Notes: a model not told the origin generated them from the sequence alone. A stretch of DNA of 36,305 nucleotides from Ardenticatenaceae bacterium (GCA_015491235.1 WFWG01000274.1:1-36305); one strand, 5' to 3'; numbered from the stretch's first letter, positions 8,731 to 17,076 are shown. Numbers and translations: made by a program.

Positions 8731-11337
8731 ATGCCTCGTAACCGGTTGTTTTGGAGTGTTATAGCCTTACTGCTGGTCGTGGCGCTGGTGACAACGGCGT
8801 GCCCACGGCAAACAACACCGACACCAGCACCTGAAGCAACGCAACCACCGGCGCCGACGCCAACAGAGGCAGCAGCCGTTCAGCCCACGAAACCGCCCGC
8901 GCCGACACCCACGGAGGCTCCGCCTGAGCCGACGGCGACGCCTACCGTTTCGCCTGAAGAGCGCACGGGCGCGTGGGTGGATCAGGTGGTCTTCTCGCAG
9001 TTGGAGTCGGGTGAGCAGGCCATCCCGCGCCTGGAAGCCGGTGACATTGACATCTACGGAAGTGGCCTGAGTGATCCTGAAGTGTTCGCCCAGGTCAAGG
9101 ACAATCCGGATCTTACTTACGTGGAGAGCTTCGGCATCTACACGGAGCTCACGTTCAACCCGGTCCTGAACTTCAACGATGGCCGCCTCAATCCCTTCGG
9201 CGATCCCCAGATCCGTGAGGCCATCAACTGGGCTGTGGACCGCGACTACATCGTCCAAGAAATCTACGGCGGTCTGGCCACGGCCAAGTACCTGCCCATT
9301 ACGTCGGCTTTCCCCGACTACGCCCGCTACGTGGACAAGGTGCGCGCTTTGGAAGCCAAGTACGCCTATGACCTGGAGAAGGCTCGCCAGGTCATCACCG
9401 AGCGCATGGAAGCGCTGGGCGCCGAGATGGTGGACGGCAAGTGGACCTACAACGGCGAGCCGATTACCATCATCTTCCTCATCCGCACGGAGGACGAGCG
9501 CACCCAGATCGGCGACTACGTGGCCAACCAGCTCGAGGAATTAGGCTTCACCGTGGATCGCCAGTACAAGAACCGCACAGAGGCCAGCCCCATCTGGTAC
9601 AGCTCCGAACCGGCTGAGGGTCAATGGCACGTGTACACGGGCGGCTGGATCACCACGGCAGTTGACCGTGACCAGGGCGGTAACTTCGCCTTTTTCTACA
9701 CCAACTTGGGCCTTCCTGGTCCACTTTGGCAGGCTTACGAGAACGTGCCCGAGTTCTACGACATCGCCAAGCGGCTGGCCAACAACGAGTTCACCTCAAT
9801 GGAGGAGCGTGACGAACTCTTCCGCCAGGCCATGGATTACGCCCTGCAAGACTCGGTGCGCGTCTGGCTGGCCGACACGGTCTCCTTTACGCCCTTCTCC
9901 GCCAAGCTGGAGGTGGCTTACGACTTGGCCGGCGGTGTGCAAGGCTCGGCCCTGTGGCCCTTCACGCTGCGCTGGAAGGACCAGGTGGGCGGCACGGTCC
10001 GCTGGGGGCAGCCTGGCGTGCTCATCGAGCCGTGGAACCCGCTGGGCGGCTCCAACTGGATCTACGACACCGACGTGCAGCGGGCCACGGGTGAGTTCGC
10101 CGTTGTGACCAACCCGTACACCGGTTTGGGCTTGCCCAACCGCGTCGAGCGGGCCGAAGTGGTGGCCGAGACTGGCCTGCCCATCCGCCGCACGCTCGAC
10201 TGGGTGACCCTGGAGTTCCAGGACGAGATCACCGTCCCCGAGGATGCGTGGGCCGACTGGGATGCGGCCGAGCAGCGTTTCATCACCGTGGGCGAGAAGT
10301 TCCCGGACGGCGCCACGGCCAAGGTCAAGACGGTGGTCTACTACGAGGAGGACATGTTCGACAAAGTCAAGTGGCATGACGGTAGCCCGCTCACCGTGGC
10401 CGACTTCGTCATGAACATGATCCTGACCTTCGACCGCGGCAAGGAAGAGAGCCAGATCTATGACGAAGCGGTCGTGCCCAGCCTGGAATCCTTCCTGAGC
10501 GTCTTCAAGGGCGTGCGCATCGTCTCCACGGACCCGCTGGTCATTGAAACCTACTCCGACAGCTACAGCCTGGACGCCGAGAACACGGTCTCCACCTGGT
10601 GGCCCTACTACGACTTCGGTCAATCGCCGTGGCATTCCCTTGCCGTGGGCTGGTTGGCCGAAACCAACGGCGAGTTGGCCTTTACTTCCGACAAGTCCGA
10701 GGCGGCCGGCGTGGAGTGGATGAACTTCATCTCCGGTCCCAGCCTGGAAATCCTCAAGAAGTACCTGGACCAGGCGGCCGAGGAAGGCTTCATCCCCTAC
10801 GAGCCCACGCTGGGCGAGTACGTCACGGCTGATGAGGCCAAGGCTCGCTACGAGAACCTGGCCAAGTGGTACGATGAAATGGGCCACTTCTGGGTCGGCA
10901 CGGGACCCTTCTACCTGAGCCGCGTGGACACCACGGCCCAAGTGGTGGTCATTGATCGAAACCCCGACTATCCCGACCCGGCCACCAAGTGGGCTGGCTT
11001 TGGCACACCCAAGATTGCTGATGTCGAGGTAGACGGTCCCGGCCAAGTGACTGCCGGCCAGGAGGCAACCTTTGACGTCTACGTGACATACCAGGATGAG
11101 CCGTATCCAGCCGACGACATTGAGGCTGTCAAGTACTTGGTCTTTGACGACGCTGGGAACTTGGTGACCAGCGGTGATGCTGAGTTGGTGGAGGATGGTA
11201 CGTATCAGGTCGTCCTCAGCGGCGACGTGACGCAGAACATCCCCGCCGGCCCGGCCAAGATCGAGGTTGCCGTGACTTCCAAGCTGGTCAGCATTCCCAG
11301 CTTTGGCAGCCTCGAGTTCGTCGCCGTTGCGCCGTAA
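8731..11337 (+). CDS. Family-5 solute-binding lipoprotein with apparently circularly permuted fold and C-terminal beta domain
   Basis: This is an 868-residue lipoprotein (lipobox VTTAC, Cys24) with a Pro/Thr-rich tether at about residues 25-75. Residues about 82-415 match the half that normally comes last in SBP family 5: RLEAGDIDIY, then PFGDPQIREAINWAVDRDYIV at about 155-175, then the C-terminal lobe. Residues about 420-765 match the half that normally comes first: GGTVRWGQPG, KWHDGSPLTVADFVMNM at 548-564, then GTGPFYLSRVD and IDRNPDYPDP at 723-750, which usually sit mid-protein. The join is therefore circularly permuted relative to the neighbour at 4533. Residues about 766-868 form an Ig-like beta domain (QVTAGQEATFDVYV...). 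The ribosome site is AAGGAGGAG. It is the receptor for the permeases that follow; substrate unknown. Confidence 0.9.
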   Translation: MPRNRLFWSVIALLLVVALVTTACPRQTTPTPAPEATQPPAPTPTEAAAVQPTKPPAPTPTEAPPEPTATPTVSPEERTGAWVDQVVFSQLESGEQAIPRLEAGDIDIYGSGLSDPEVFAQVKDNPDLTYVESFGIYTELTFNPVLNFNDGRLNPFGDPQIREAINWAVDRDYIVQEIYGGLATAKYLPITSAFPDYARYVDKVRALEAKYAYDLEKARQVITERMEALGAEMVDGKWTYNGEPITIIFLIRTEDERTQIGDYVANQLEELGFTVDRQYKNRTEASPIWYSSEPAEGQWHVYTGGWITTAVDRDQGGNFAFFYTNLGLPGPLWQAYENVPEFYDIAKRLANNEFTSMEERDELFRQAMDYALQDSVRVWLADTVSFTPFSAKLEVAYDLAGGVQGSALWPFTLRWKDQVGGTVRWGQPGVLIEPWNPLGGSNWIYDTDVQRATGEFAVVTNPYTGLGLPNRVERAEVVAETGLPIRRTLDWVTLEFQDEITVPEDAWADWDAAEQRFITVGEKFPDGATAKVKTVVYYEEDMFDKVKWHDGSPLTVADFVMNMILTFDRGKEESQIYDEAVVPSLESFLSVFKGVRIVSTDPLVIETYSDSYSLDAENTVSTWWPYYDFGQSPWHSLAVGWLAETNGELAFTSDKSEAAGVEWMNFISGPSLEILKKYLDQAAEEGFIPYEPTLGEYVTADEAKARYENLAKWYDEMGHFWVGTGPFYLSRVDTTAQVVVIDRNPDYPDPATKWAGFGTPKIADVEVDGPGQVTAGQEATFDVYVTYQDEPYPADDIEAVKYLVFDDAGNLVTSGDAELVEDGTYQVVLSGDVTQNIPAGPAKIEVAVTSKLVSIPSFGSLEFVAVAP

Positions 11338-11350
11338 GCTCGTTTCGAGT

Positions 11351-11377
11351 AGGGGGCGACCTCGGGAGTCGCCCCCT
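11351..11377 (+). terminator. Hairpin after the permuted SBP gene (terminator or attenuator)
   Basis: A perfect 10-bp stem (AGGGGGCGAC / GTCGCCCCCT) with a 7-nt loop starts 14 nt after the stop codon and is followed by TTCC. The T tract is short, so partial termination is likelier than complete. Confidence 0.65.
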
Positions 11378-11403
11378 TTCCGTCCGACTCGAGACCTGAA
11401 GCG

Positions 11404-11434
11404 GGTACGGCGGGCGCAACGTGCCCGCCGTACC
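11404..11434. repeat. REP-like palindrome in the SBP-permease gap
   Basis: A 12-bp perfect inverted repeat (GGTACGGCGGGC / GCCCGCCGTACC) has a 7-nt loop and no T tract. With the hairpin at 11351 it gives two stable structures between SBP and permease genes, like the single palindrome in the first transporter operon. Confidence 0.6.
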
Positions 11435-11515
11435 TGTTCCCAAGGCTTTCGTACAAATGGGAAAACCTCACCTGATCTCTGAGGCGGTTGGGCTGTTGGA
11501 AGGAGGTTTGTGAAC

Positions 11516-12643
11516 ATGGCCGAACAAGCTTTGCCTGTCGAGAAAGGGGTGACCGCACCGGCAGGTGAAAGCACCTTCATGCGCCTGGCCAAGTACACGC
11601 TTATGCGCACGGTGGTGCTCTTCTTCACCGTCGTTGCGGGCGTTTATGTGACCGTAATCATTGCCAACATGGGGGGATACGTGGACGAAATCCGCCGGGG
11701 TGAGATCCGGGAAAACATCTCCATAGCCGTTATGAACAACCCGGCTTACAAAAGCTACACCCTGGAACAGAAGCGAGAGCTCATCGAGGAACTCTCACGA
11801 CTGGAGGAAAAACGTTTGGGCCTTGACAAGCCCTTTTTGGTGCGCAGTTTCTTCTTCCTCCGCAACGCCCTCACCCTGCGCCTCGGGTTTGCTCAGCGCA
11901 TGGTGAGCGACGCCGGATCGCGCCAGGTGCGACTGATTATCTTGGAACGTTTGCCCACGACGCTGCTGCTTTTTGGAACAGCCGATTTGCTCCTCTTCTT
12001 TTCAAGTGTGTTTATTGCGCTCATCTTGTCCCGTCAGTATGGAAGCTTCTGGGACCGCGTCTTCGTGGCCCTTTCACCCACGTCAGCCGCGCCAGGTTGG
12101 TTCTACGGCATTTTCCTCATCCTCGTCTTCGCCTCCTGGTTGCGCATTCTCCCGTTCGGCGACTTGGTGGACGTGCCGCCGCCGGAGACGCCTGTCCTCT
12201 ACGCACTCAGCGTGCTCAAACACTTGATTTTGCCCACCATGGCTATAATTATTGGCGCCATCTTCGTCAGCGTCTACAGTTGGCGCACATTTTTCCTGAT
12301 TTACTCCAGTGAGGATTACGTGGAGCTGGCACGGGCAAAGGGCCTCTCCGACCGGACCATCGAGCGGCGTTACATCCTGCGCCCAACGTTGCCCACTATT
12401 ATCACGAACTTTGCCTTGCTGGTCATTAGCCTGTGGACCGGTGCCCCCATTTTGGAGACGGTCTTCAACTGGCCCGGACTGGGGCGCACCCTCTTCCAGG
12501 CCATTGGCCTCTTCGACGTGCCGGTGATCGTCGGCTCCACGGTCATTTTTGCCTATCTGCTGGCTATCACTGTCTTCCTGCTCGACATCTTGTACGCCAT
12601 CGTGGATCCGCGCGTGCGGATTGGCGGGGGCGGCGGAAGGTAA
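11516..12643 (+). CDS. ABC transporter permease, DppB-type with enlarged first loop
   Basis: This 375-residue permease belongs to the binding-protein-dependent family. Helix 1 (RTVVLFFTVVAGVYVTVIIA) is followed by an extracytoplasmic, charged, probably helical stretch of about 100 residues (LEQKRELIEELSRLEEKR) before helix 2. The EAA loop reads ELARAKGLSDRTIERRYILR, and the end is IVDPRVRIG. A frame-open GTG at 11510 sits only 3 nt after the AAGGAGG ribosome site, so ATG 11516 with a 9-nt gap is preferred. It works with the 12659 permease, the permuted SBP and the ATPases at 14027 and 15763. Confidence 0.9.
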   Translation: MAEQALPVEKGVTAPAGESTFMRLAKYTLMRTVVLFFTVVAGVYVTVIIANMGGYVDEIRRGEIRENISIAVMNNPAYKSYTLEQKRELIEELSRLEEKRLGLDKPFLVRSFFFLRNALTLRLGFAQRMVSDAGSRQVRLIILERLPTTLLLFGTADLLLFFSSVFIALILSRQYGSFWDRVFVALSPTSAAPGWFYGIFLILVFASWLRILPFGDLVDVPPPETPVLYALSVLKHLILPTMAIIIGAIFVSVYSWRTFFLIYSSEDYVELARAKGLSDRTIERRYILRPTLPTIITNFALLVISLWTGAPILETVFNWPGLGRTLFQAIGLFDVPVIVGSTVIFAYLLAITVFLLDILYAIVDPRVRIGGGGGR

Positions 12644-12658
12644 AGGAGTAGGGTGAAA

Positions 12659-14023
12659 ATGGGATTGCTGCGGGACACACTGCGTGAACTGCGTTACTAT
12701 CCGTCTGCTATCGTTGGGCTGGTGATTATCTCGTTGCTGGTTCTCTTTTCCATTTACACGGTAATTGCCATCCCGTATGAGGAGGCCATTACCCTCTGGC
12801 GGGGCGGCGAAACCGTCTGGTATCGTTTGCCGCGCACCGTTCCGCCAGCCTGGACGAACCTGTTTCGCTCCAAGAAGCTGCCGGAGAGCCTCATCCTGGA
12901 CTCGCGGGAGGGAGCGGCCGAGCGCACGGAAGAGTCGCTTTCCAAAGGTGAAGGGAAGCAGATTCGACTGGTCTACACCTTCAACTTCTCCTACGACGAG
13001 TTTCCTGAAGATCTGTCGCTCTACTTTTATCCAACCTACACGGAAAAGCCGCCTTTCGTCTCGGTCCTGTGGGTGACGCCAGATGGTCGCGAAATCCGAA
13101 TTACGGATCAGGCTGTAAAACGCGGGGCCTTCCGCTTCATTCAGGACAAGAAACTTCAGCGACGCCTGCGGCGCAAAGTGGGTGATTTCCCCGCCAACGT
13201 GGCCCTTTTTGCTGATCCAGCCTCCACAGAGGCCGACGAGCCGGTGCCGTTGAAAGGAACCTACCGGCTGGAAGTGCTGGCCACCACGTTCGACCAGGAG
13301 TCGAACCTGGAGGCCGAACTGATCGTGTACGGCAAAGTGTACGGCATTGCCGGAACGGATCACCTGCGACGTGACCTGAAAGTTGCCCTCATGTGGGGAG
13401 CGCCCGTGGCACTGGCTTTCGGATTGCTGGCGGCTGTGGGTACCACGGTAACGACCATGATCATTGCGGCCATTGGCGTTTGGTTCAGTGGCATTGTGGA
13501 CGGCATCATCCAGCGCATCACTGAGGTCAACTTGATGTTGCCCCTCTTGCCCATTCTCATCATGATTGGCACCTTCTACTCGCGGAGCATCTGGGTTATT
13601 CTCGGAGCCACAATCCTGTTTAGCATTTTTGGCGCGAGCATCAAGACGTACCGGGCTATCTTCCTGCAAATCCGCGAGTCTCCCTACATTGAGGCCGCGC
13701 GGGCCTACGGAGCCAGTGACTTTCGCATCATTTTCCGATACCTCATTCCGCGCATTCTGCCGATTCTGATTCCGAACCTGGTCACCCTGATTCCCTCTTT
13801 CGTGTTTCTGGAGGCCTCGCTGGCTGTCCTGGGATTGGGCGATCCTATTCTGCCGACCTGGGGCAAGTTGATTCAGGACTCCCTGTCCAACGGGGCGCTC
13901 TACAAAGGGCTTTACTACTGGGTGTTGGAACCGTCGGCTTTGCTGATGATCACTGGTCTGGGGTTTGCCATGCTGGGCTTCACGCTAGACCGAGTCTTCA
14001 ATCCACGCTTGCGAGAGATATAG
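12659..14023 (+). CDS. ABC transporter permease, DppC-type with about 200-residue extracytoplasmic insert
   Basis: This 454-residue protein is about 150 longer than ordinary DppC proteins. Helix 1 (SAIVGLVIISLLVLFSIYTV) is followed by about 200 soluble residues rich in beta-forming segments (RLVYTFNFSYDEFPEDLSLYFY, SVLWVTPDGREIRI, TYRLEVLATTF) that should lie outside the membrane. The canonical DppC core then begins at GTDHLRRDLKVALMWG. The EAA loop is EAARAYGASDFRIIFRYLIP and the end is FTLDRVFNPRLREI. A GTG at 12653 is too near the AAAGGAG ribosome site, so ATG 12659 is chosen. The insert may contact the SBP's extra domain; that is inference. Confidence 0.9.
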   Translation: MGLLRDTLRELRYYPSAIVGLVIISLLVLFSIYTVIAIPYEEAITLWRGGETVWYRLPRTVPPAWTNLFRSKKLPESLILDSREGAAERTEESLSKGEGKQIRLVYTFNFSYDEFPEDLSLYFYPTYTEKPPFVSVLWVTPDGREIRITDQAVKRGAFRFIQDKKLQRRLRRKVGDFPANVALFADPASTEADEPVPLKGTYRLEVLATTFDQESNLEAELIVYGKVYGIAGTDHLRRDLKVALMWGAPVALAFGLLAAVGTTVTTMIIAAIGVWFSGIVDGIIQRITEVNLMLPLLPILIMIGTFYSRSIWVILGATILFSIFGASIKTYRAIFLQIRESPYIEAARAYGASDFRIIFRYLIPRILPILIPNLVTLIPSFVFLEASLAVLGLGDPILPTWGKLIQDSLSNGALYKGLYYWVLEPSALLMITGLGFAMLGFTLDRVFNPRLREI

Positions 14024-14026
14024 ACC

Positions 14027-15043
14027 ATGAAGAACGGCAACGTATTGCAAGTCGAAGACCTCTATCTGTACTTCGCTACGAAGAGGGGTGTCGTACAGGC
14101 CGTTGACGGGGTGAACCTAGCCCTGCCACGCAGTTCGGCCATGGTCATTCTGGGCGAGTCGGGGTGTGGCAAGAGTTCACTGGCTCGCGCCATTTTGCGC
14201 CTTCTTCCCCGCAATGTTCACACCTACGCTGGTCGCATCTTGCTGGACGGGCAGGATGTCATGGCCCTTGACGAGGATTCCTTCCGAGAAAATGTGCGCT
14301 GGGTGCGCGTCTCCATGGTTCCTCAAGCGGCCATGAACGCGCTGAACCCTGTCATCCGTGTGGGCGACCAAGTAGCTGAGCCAGCTATCGTGCACTTGGG
14401 CGTAACGAAGGAGGAGGCGTGGGAGATGGCCCGGCGCATGTTCCGGTACGTGGGCGTGCCGGAGGGATTTCTCAACCGGTACCCCTTCGAGTTGAGCGGC
14501 GGCATGCGCCAACGTGTGGCCATCGCTATGGCTTTGGTCACTTCGCCAAGCTTGATCATTCTAGACGAGCCCACATCCGCGCTTGACGTGCTCACACAGG
14601 CCAACATCATGAATACCCTTAAGCGCATCAAACAGGAGACGGGTACCAGTTACATTCTCATCACTCACGATATCGCGACCTCGAGCGATCTGGCTGAACA
14701 CGTGGCCGTCATGTACGCCGGCCAGATCGTGGAAGTGAGCAACGCAGCCGCCTTCTTCTCGGAACCGCTCCACCCCTACTCTCAGAAATTGATGGCTTCG
14801 GTGCCCCGCTTGCACGGCGATAAGGAGTTGGAATTCATTCCTGGCCGGCCTCCCAGCCTGCTCAACCCGCCCACCGGTTGTCGGTTTGCCTCGCGGTGCC
14901 CCCTGCGTTTCGGGAAGTGCGACCAGGATCCACCTACCTTCCGGTTGGGAGAGCGCCTTGTCAAATGCTGGCTGTTTGAAGCAGACGCTGAACTGGCGTA
15001 TCCCGACACGACGAGTGCTCATCCGTCGGAGCAAAGGCGATGA
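14027..15043 (+). CDS. Peptide/oligosaccharide-type ABC transporter ATP-binding protein (DppD-like)
   Basis: This is a 338-residue cytoplasmic ATPase. It shows Walker [10 protein letters not shown], a Q-loop in MVPQAAMNALNP (Q preceded by P rather than F), signature LSGGMRQR, Walker B LIILDEPTSALD and H-loop LITHD. The C-terminal oligopeptide-transporter extension has GCRFASRCP, a third Cys in FGKCDQDPP and a fourth in VKCW, a possible [4Fe-4S] set. It starts 4 nt after the permease stop, without a strong ribosome site, so translation is probably coupled. It overlaps the coiled-coil gene by ATGA. Confidence 0.93.
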   Translation: MKNGNVLQVEDLYLYFATKRGVVQAVDGVNLALPRSSAMVILGESGCGKSSLARAILRLLPRNVHTYAGRILLDGQDVMALDEDSFRENVRWVRVSMVPQAAMNALNPVIRVGDQVAEPAIVHLGVTKEEAWEMARRMFRYVGVPEGFLNRYPFELSGGMRQRVAIAMALVTSPSLIILDEPTSALDVLTQANIMNTLKRIKQETGTSYILITHDIATSSDLAEHVAVMYAGQIVEVSNAAAFFSEPLHPYSQKLMASVPRLHGDKELEFIPGRPPSLLNPPTGCRFASRCPLRFGKCDQDPPTFRLGERLVKCWLFEADAELAYPDTTSAHPSEQRR

Positions 15044-15732
15044 CCGAACAAGCGTTCAAAATGCCTCCAAACCTGGAAGAACGTATACGAGCCATTGTAG
15101 ACGAAAAGTTGACGGAATTTGCCCGTAAGTACGAAGAACAGGCTCACCACATGGTGCTGGTGGACCGCCTGTTACGCGTCGAAGAGGAGCTCAAGGCCTC
15201 GCGAGAAGACTTGGTCCGCCTGCTGGAGCATTACGACCAGCGGGCTCAAGAGCGTTTCGAGATCGTCGAACAGCGCTTTGAAGTCGTCGAACGGCGCTTC
15301 GAGGTCTTGGTGCAGGAGATGAACACGCGCTTTGAGGCGATGGACAAACGCTTCGAGGCGCTGATGCGGGAGATGGACAAGCGCTTCGGAGCCGTGGACA
15401 AACGCTTTGAAGCGTTGGTACGAGAGATGAACACGCGCTTCGAGGCGGTGGATCAACGCTTCGAGGCGATGGACAAGCGTTTCGAGACATTGGTACGGGA
15501 GATGAACGCGCGCTTTGAAGCGGTAGATCAACGCTTCGAGATGCTCATCCGGCAGATGGACAAACGCTTTGAGGCTGTAGACCAGCGCTTCGAGGCGCTG
15601 ATGCGGGAGATGGACAAGCGCTTCGAGGCCGTGGACCGGCGCATGACCGTGCTGTTTCGCTTGATGGGCTTGGGATTTACGGTGCTCGCCTTGCTGATTG
15701 CTTGGCTGGGATATTTGGCGCAGACGCCGTGA
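15040..15732 (+). CDS. Tail-anchored coiled-coil protein with alternating 7/11-residue repeats
   Basis: This 230-residue protein of unknown function overlaps the preceding ATPase gene by 4 nt and is followed by the second ATPase gene, so it belongs to the transporter operon. Residues 1-71 are helical and charged. Residues 72-200 carry 15 RF(E/G)-type units spaced 7 or 11 residues apart in near-regular alternation (18 residues per two units), a mixed heptad/hendecad coiled coil. Residues about 207-226 form one membrane helix (GLGFTVLALLIAWLGYLA), placing the coil in the cytoplasm if tail-anchored. Similar MDKRFEAVDKRF proteins occur in many bacteria without known function. Here it might hold the ATPases or permeases in oligomers; this is inference. 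Confidence 0.85.
   Translation: MTEQAFKMPPNLEERIRAIVDEKLTEFARKYEEQAHHMVLVDRLLRVEEELKASREDLVRLLEHYDQRAQERFEIVEQRFEVVERRFEVLVQEMNTRFEAMDKRFEALMREMDKRFGAVDKRFEALVREMNTRFEAVDQRFEAMDKRFETLVREMNARFEAVDQRFEMLIRQMDKRFEAVDQRFEALMREMDKRFEAVDRRMTVLFRLMGLGFTVLALLIAWLGYLAQTP
15253..15639 (+). repeat. In-frame tandem repeat encoding the coiled coil
   Basis: The unit of about 54 nt (18 codons, 7+11) is imperfectly repeated about six times, with extra 21-nt heptad insertions near 15253 and 15460. Near-identical pieces such as CGCTTCGAGGCG recur, so slippage or unequal recombination could change repeat number between strains. Confidence 0.8.
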
Positions 15733-15762
15733 TGGATTCACCTGGAGCAGGAGGAGAAGAGC

Positions 15763-16779
15763 GTGACATTGACGGCACCTGTTGACACCAAAGCGACCTC
15801 AACCACAGTCCTGTTGTCGGTGCGCAACTTGCGCGTCTGGTTCGAGTTGCGCAAATTCGGCTTGGGCGTGGCCGGATACGTGCGTGCCGTAGACGGCGTA
15901 AGCTTCGATCTCTATGAGGGCGAGGCTATCGCCGTGGTGGGGGAGAGTGGGTGTGGCAAGTCCAGCTTGATGCGCACCATTTTGGGGTTGCACCGTCCCC
16001 GCGAGGGCCAGATTATCTTTGATGGCCGCGACATTTCCCGCTTCACCCGCGACGAGTTGCGCTGGTATCGCACACGAGTGGGGTACGTGCAACAAGACCC
16101 CTACGGCGCCCTGCCGCCTTTCATGACGGTGCGTGGCATCCTGGAGGAGCCACTGGTCGTGGCGGGCGTCAAGGACAAGCAGGAACGACTGGAGCGTATT
16201 CGTCAGGTGATGCGCGAAGTGAAGATGACACCGGTAGACGATTTTCTGAGCAAGTTTCCCCACCAGTTGAGCGGAGGACAGCAGCAGCGCATCGTCATTG
16301 CCCGGGCCATTCTCCTCGAGCCGCGCCTGCTGGTGGCCGACGAACCGGTCTCCATGTTGGACGCCTCGGTGCGTGTGGAGATTCTGACGCTGCTCCGCCA
16401 GTTGCAGGAGCAGCACAACCTCTCGGTGATTTACATCACCCATGATCTCTCCACCGTGCGCTACTTCTCGGAGCGCATCTTTGTAATGTACGCTGGCCAG
16501 ATTATCGAAAAGGGGCCAGTAAACGAAATTCTGGAGAACCCCAAACACCCGTATACCTGGGCGTTGCTGGCGGCCACGCCGGAGCCGGACCCTCAGAACG
16601 TCCACAAATTCCGAGAAGTGCCACCGGGAGAGCCACCTAGCTTGATTACGCCGCCGTCAGGTTGTCGTTTCCATCCCCGGTGTGCTAAGATTATTCACGG
16701 CACATGTGAGCGTCAGGTGCCACCAGGGTTTGAGGTGTCCCCTGAGCACATCGTCCAATGCTGGCTATACGAGGAGTGA
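15763..16779 (+). CDS. Peptide/oligosaccharide-type ABC transporter ATP-binding protein (DppF-like)
   Basis: This is a 338-residue second ATPase of the unusual transporter. The start is GTG 15763 behind AGGAGGAG; the nearby ATG 15732 is out of frame. Motifs are Walker [11 protein letters not shown]-loop VQQDPYGALPPFM, signature LSGGQQQR, Walker B LLVADEPVSMLDAS (Met where Ala is common) and H-loop ITHDL. The C-terminal Cys-containing extension is GCRFHPRCAKIIHGTC...VQCW. It should form a heterodimer with the 14027 ATPase. Confidence 0.93.
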   Translation: MTLTAPVDTKATSTTVLLSVRNLRVWFELRKFGLGVAGYVRAVDGVSFDLYEGEAIAVVGESGCGKSSLMRTILGLHRPREGQIIFDGRDISRFTRDELRWYRTRVGYVQQDPYGALPPFMTVRGILEEPLVVAGVKDKQERLERIRQVMREVKMTPVDDFLSKFPHQLSGGQQQRIVIARAILLEPRLLVADEPVSMLDASVRVEILTLLRQLQEQHNLSVIYITHDLSTVRYFSERIFVMYAGQIIEKGPVNEILENPKHPYTWALLAATPEPDPQNVHKFREVPPGEPPSLITPPSGCRFHPRCAKIIHGTCERQVPPGFEVSPEHIVQCWLYEE

Positions 16780-16866
16780 GTATTTGCTCCAGTGCTCATT
16801 CCTGAGTCTACATCGGTCGAAGTGCTGTGGCCAGGAGAACAAGTCTCCGCAAAGAGAGGTTTCACG

Positions 16867-17076
16867 ATGATTGGTCTGAACGATGTGGGATGGAAGCCAT
16901 TGTTGCTCTTGGGGGGCGTATTGGTGGTTGCGGGTGTTGTGTTGCCATTTCTTATGGTCATTCAAGTGCTCCCCTCCACCTTTTTCCTGAACTTCTTCGC
17001 CTATATCAGCTCGGTAACCGGTATGTGGCTGGGAATGTTGGGGGCAGTCCAACTTTTCGTTGCCCGCAAGCGGTAA
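16867..17076 (+). CDS. Small two-helix membrane protein, unknown function
   Basis: This 69-residue protein has two predicted membrane helices (about residues 10-33 and 43-65) joined by a short loop, and ends in basic ARKR. ATG 16867 follows AGAGAGG; an upstream ATG at 16792 has no ribosome site. It is the last gene of the transporter operon, 87 nt after the ATPase. No family is recognised. It could be an accessory subunit or an independent gene. Confidence 0.55.
   Translation: MIGLNDVGWKPLLLLGGVLVVAGVVLPFLMVIQVLPSTFFLNFFAYISSVTGMWLGMLGAVQLFVARKR

Noticed and set aside
8737-11337. Frameshift or assembly error creating the permuted SBP
   Set aside because: A single uninterrupted frame with uniform codon use encodes signal peptide, both halves and the C-terminal domain; a simple frameshift cannot reorder halves, although a chimeric fusion is not fully excluded.
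9796-11628. Minus-strand open frame of 610 codons opposite the permuted SBP
   Set aside because: It shadows a strongly coding gene, has no recognisable motif, and spans the intergenic hairpins.
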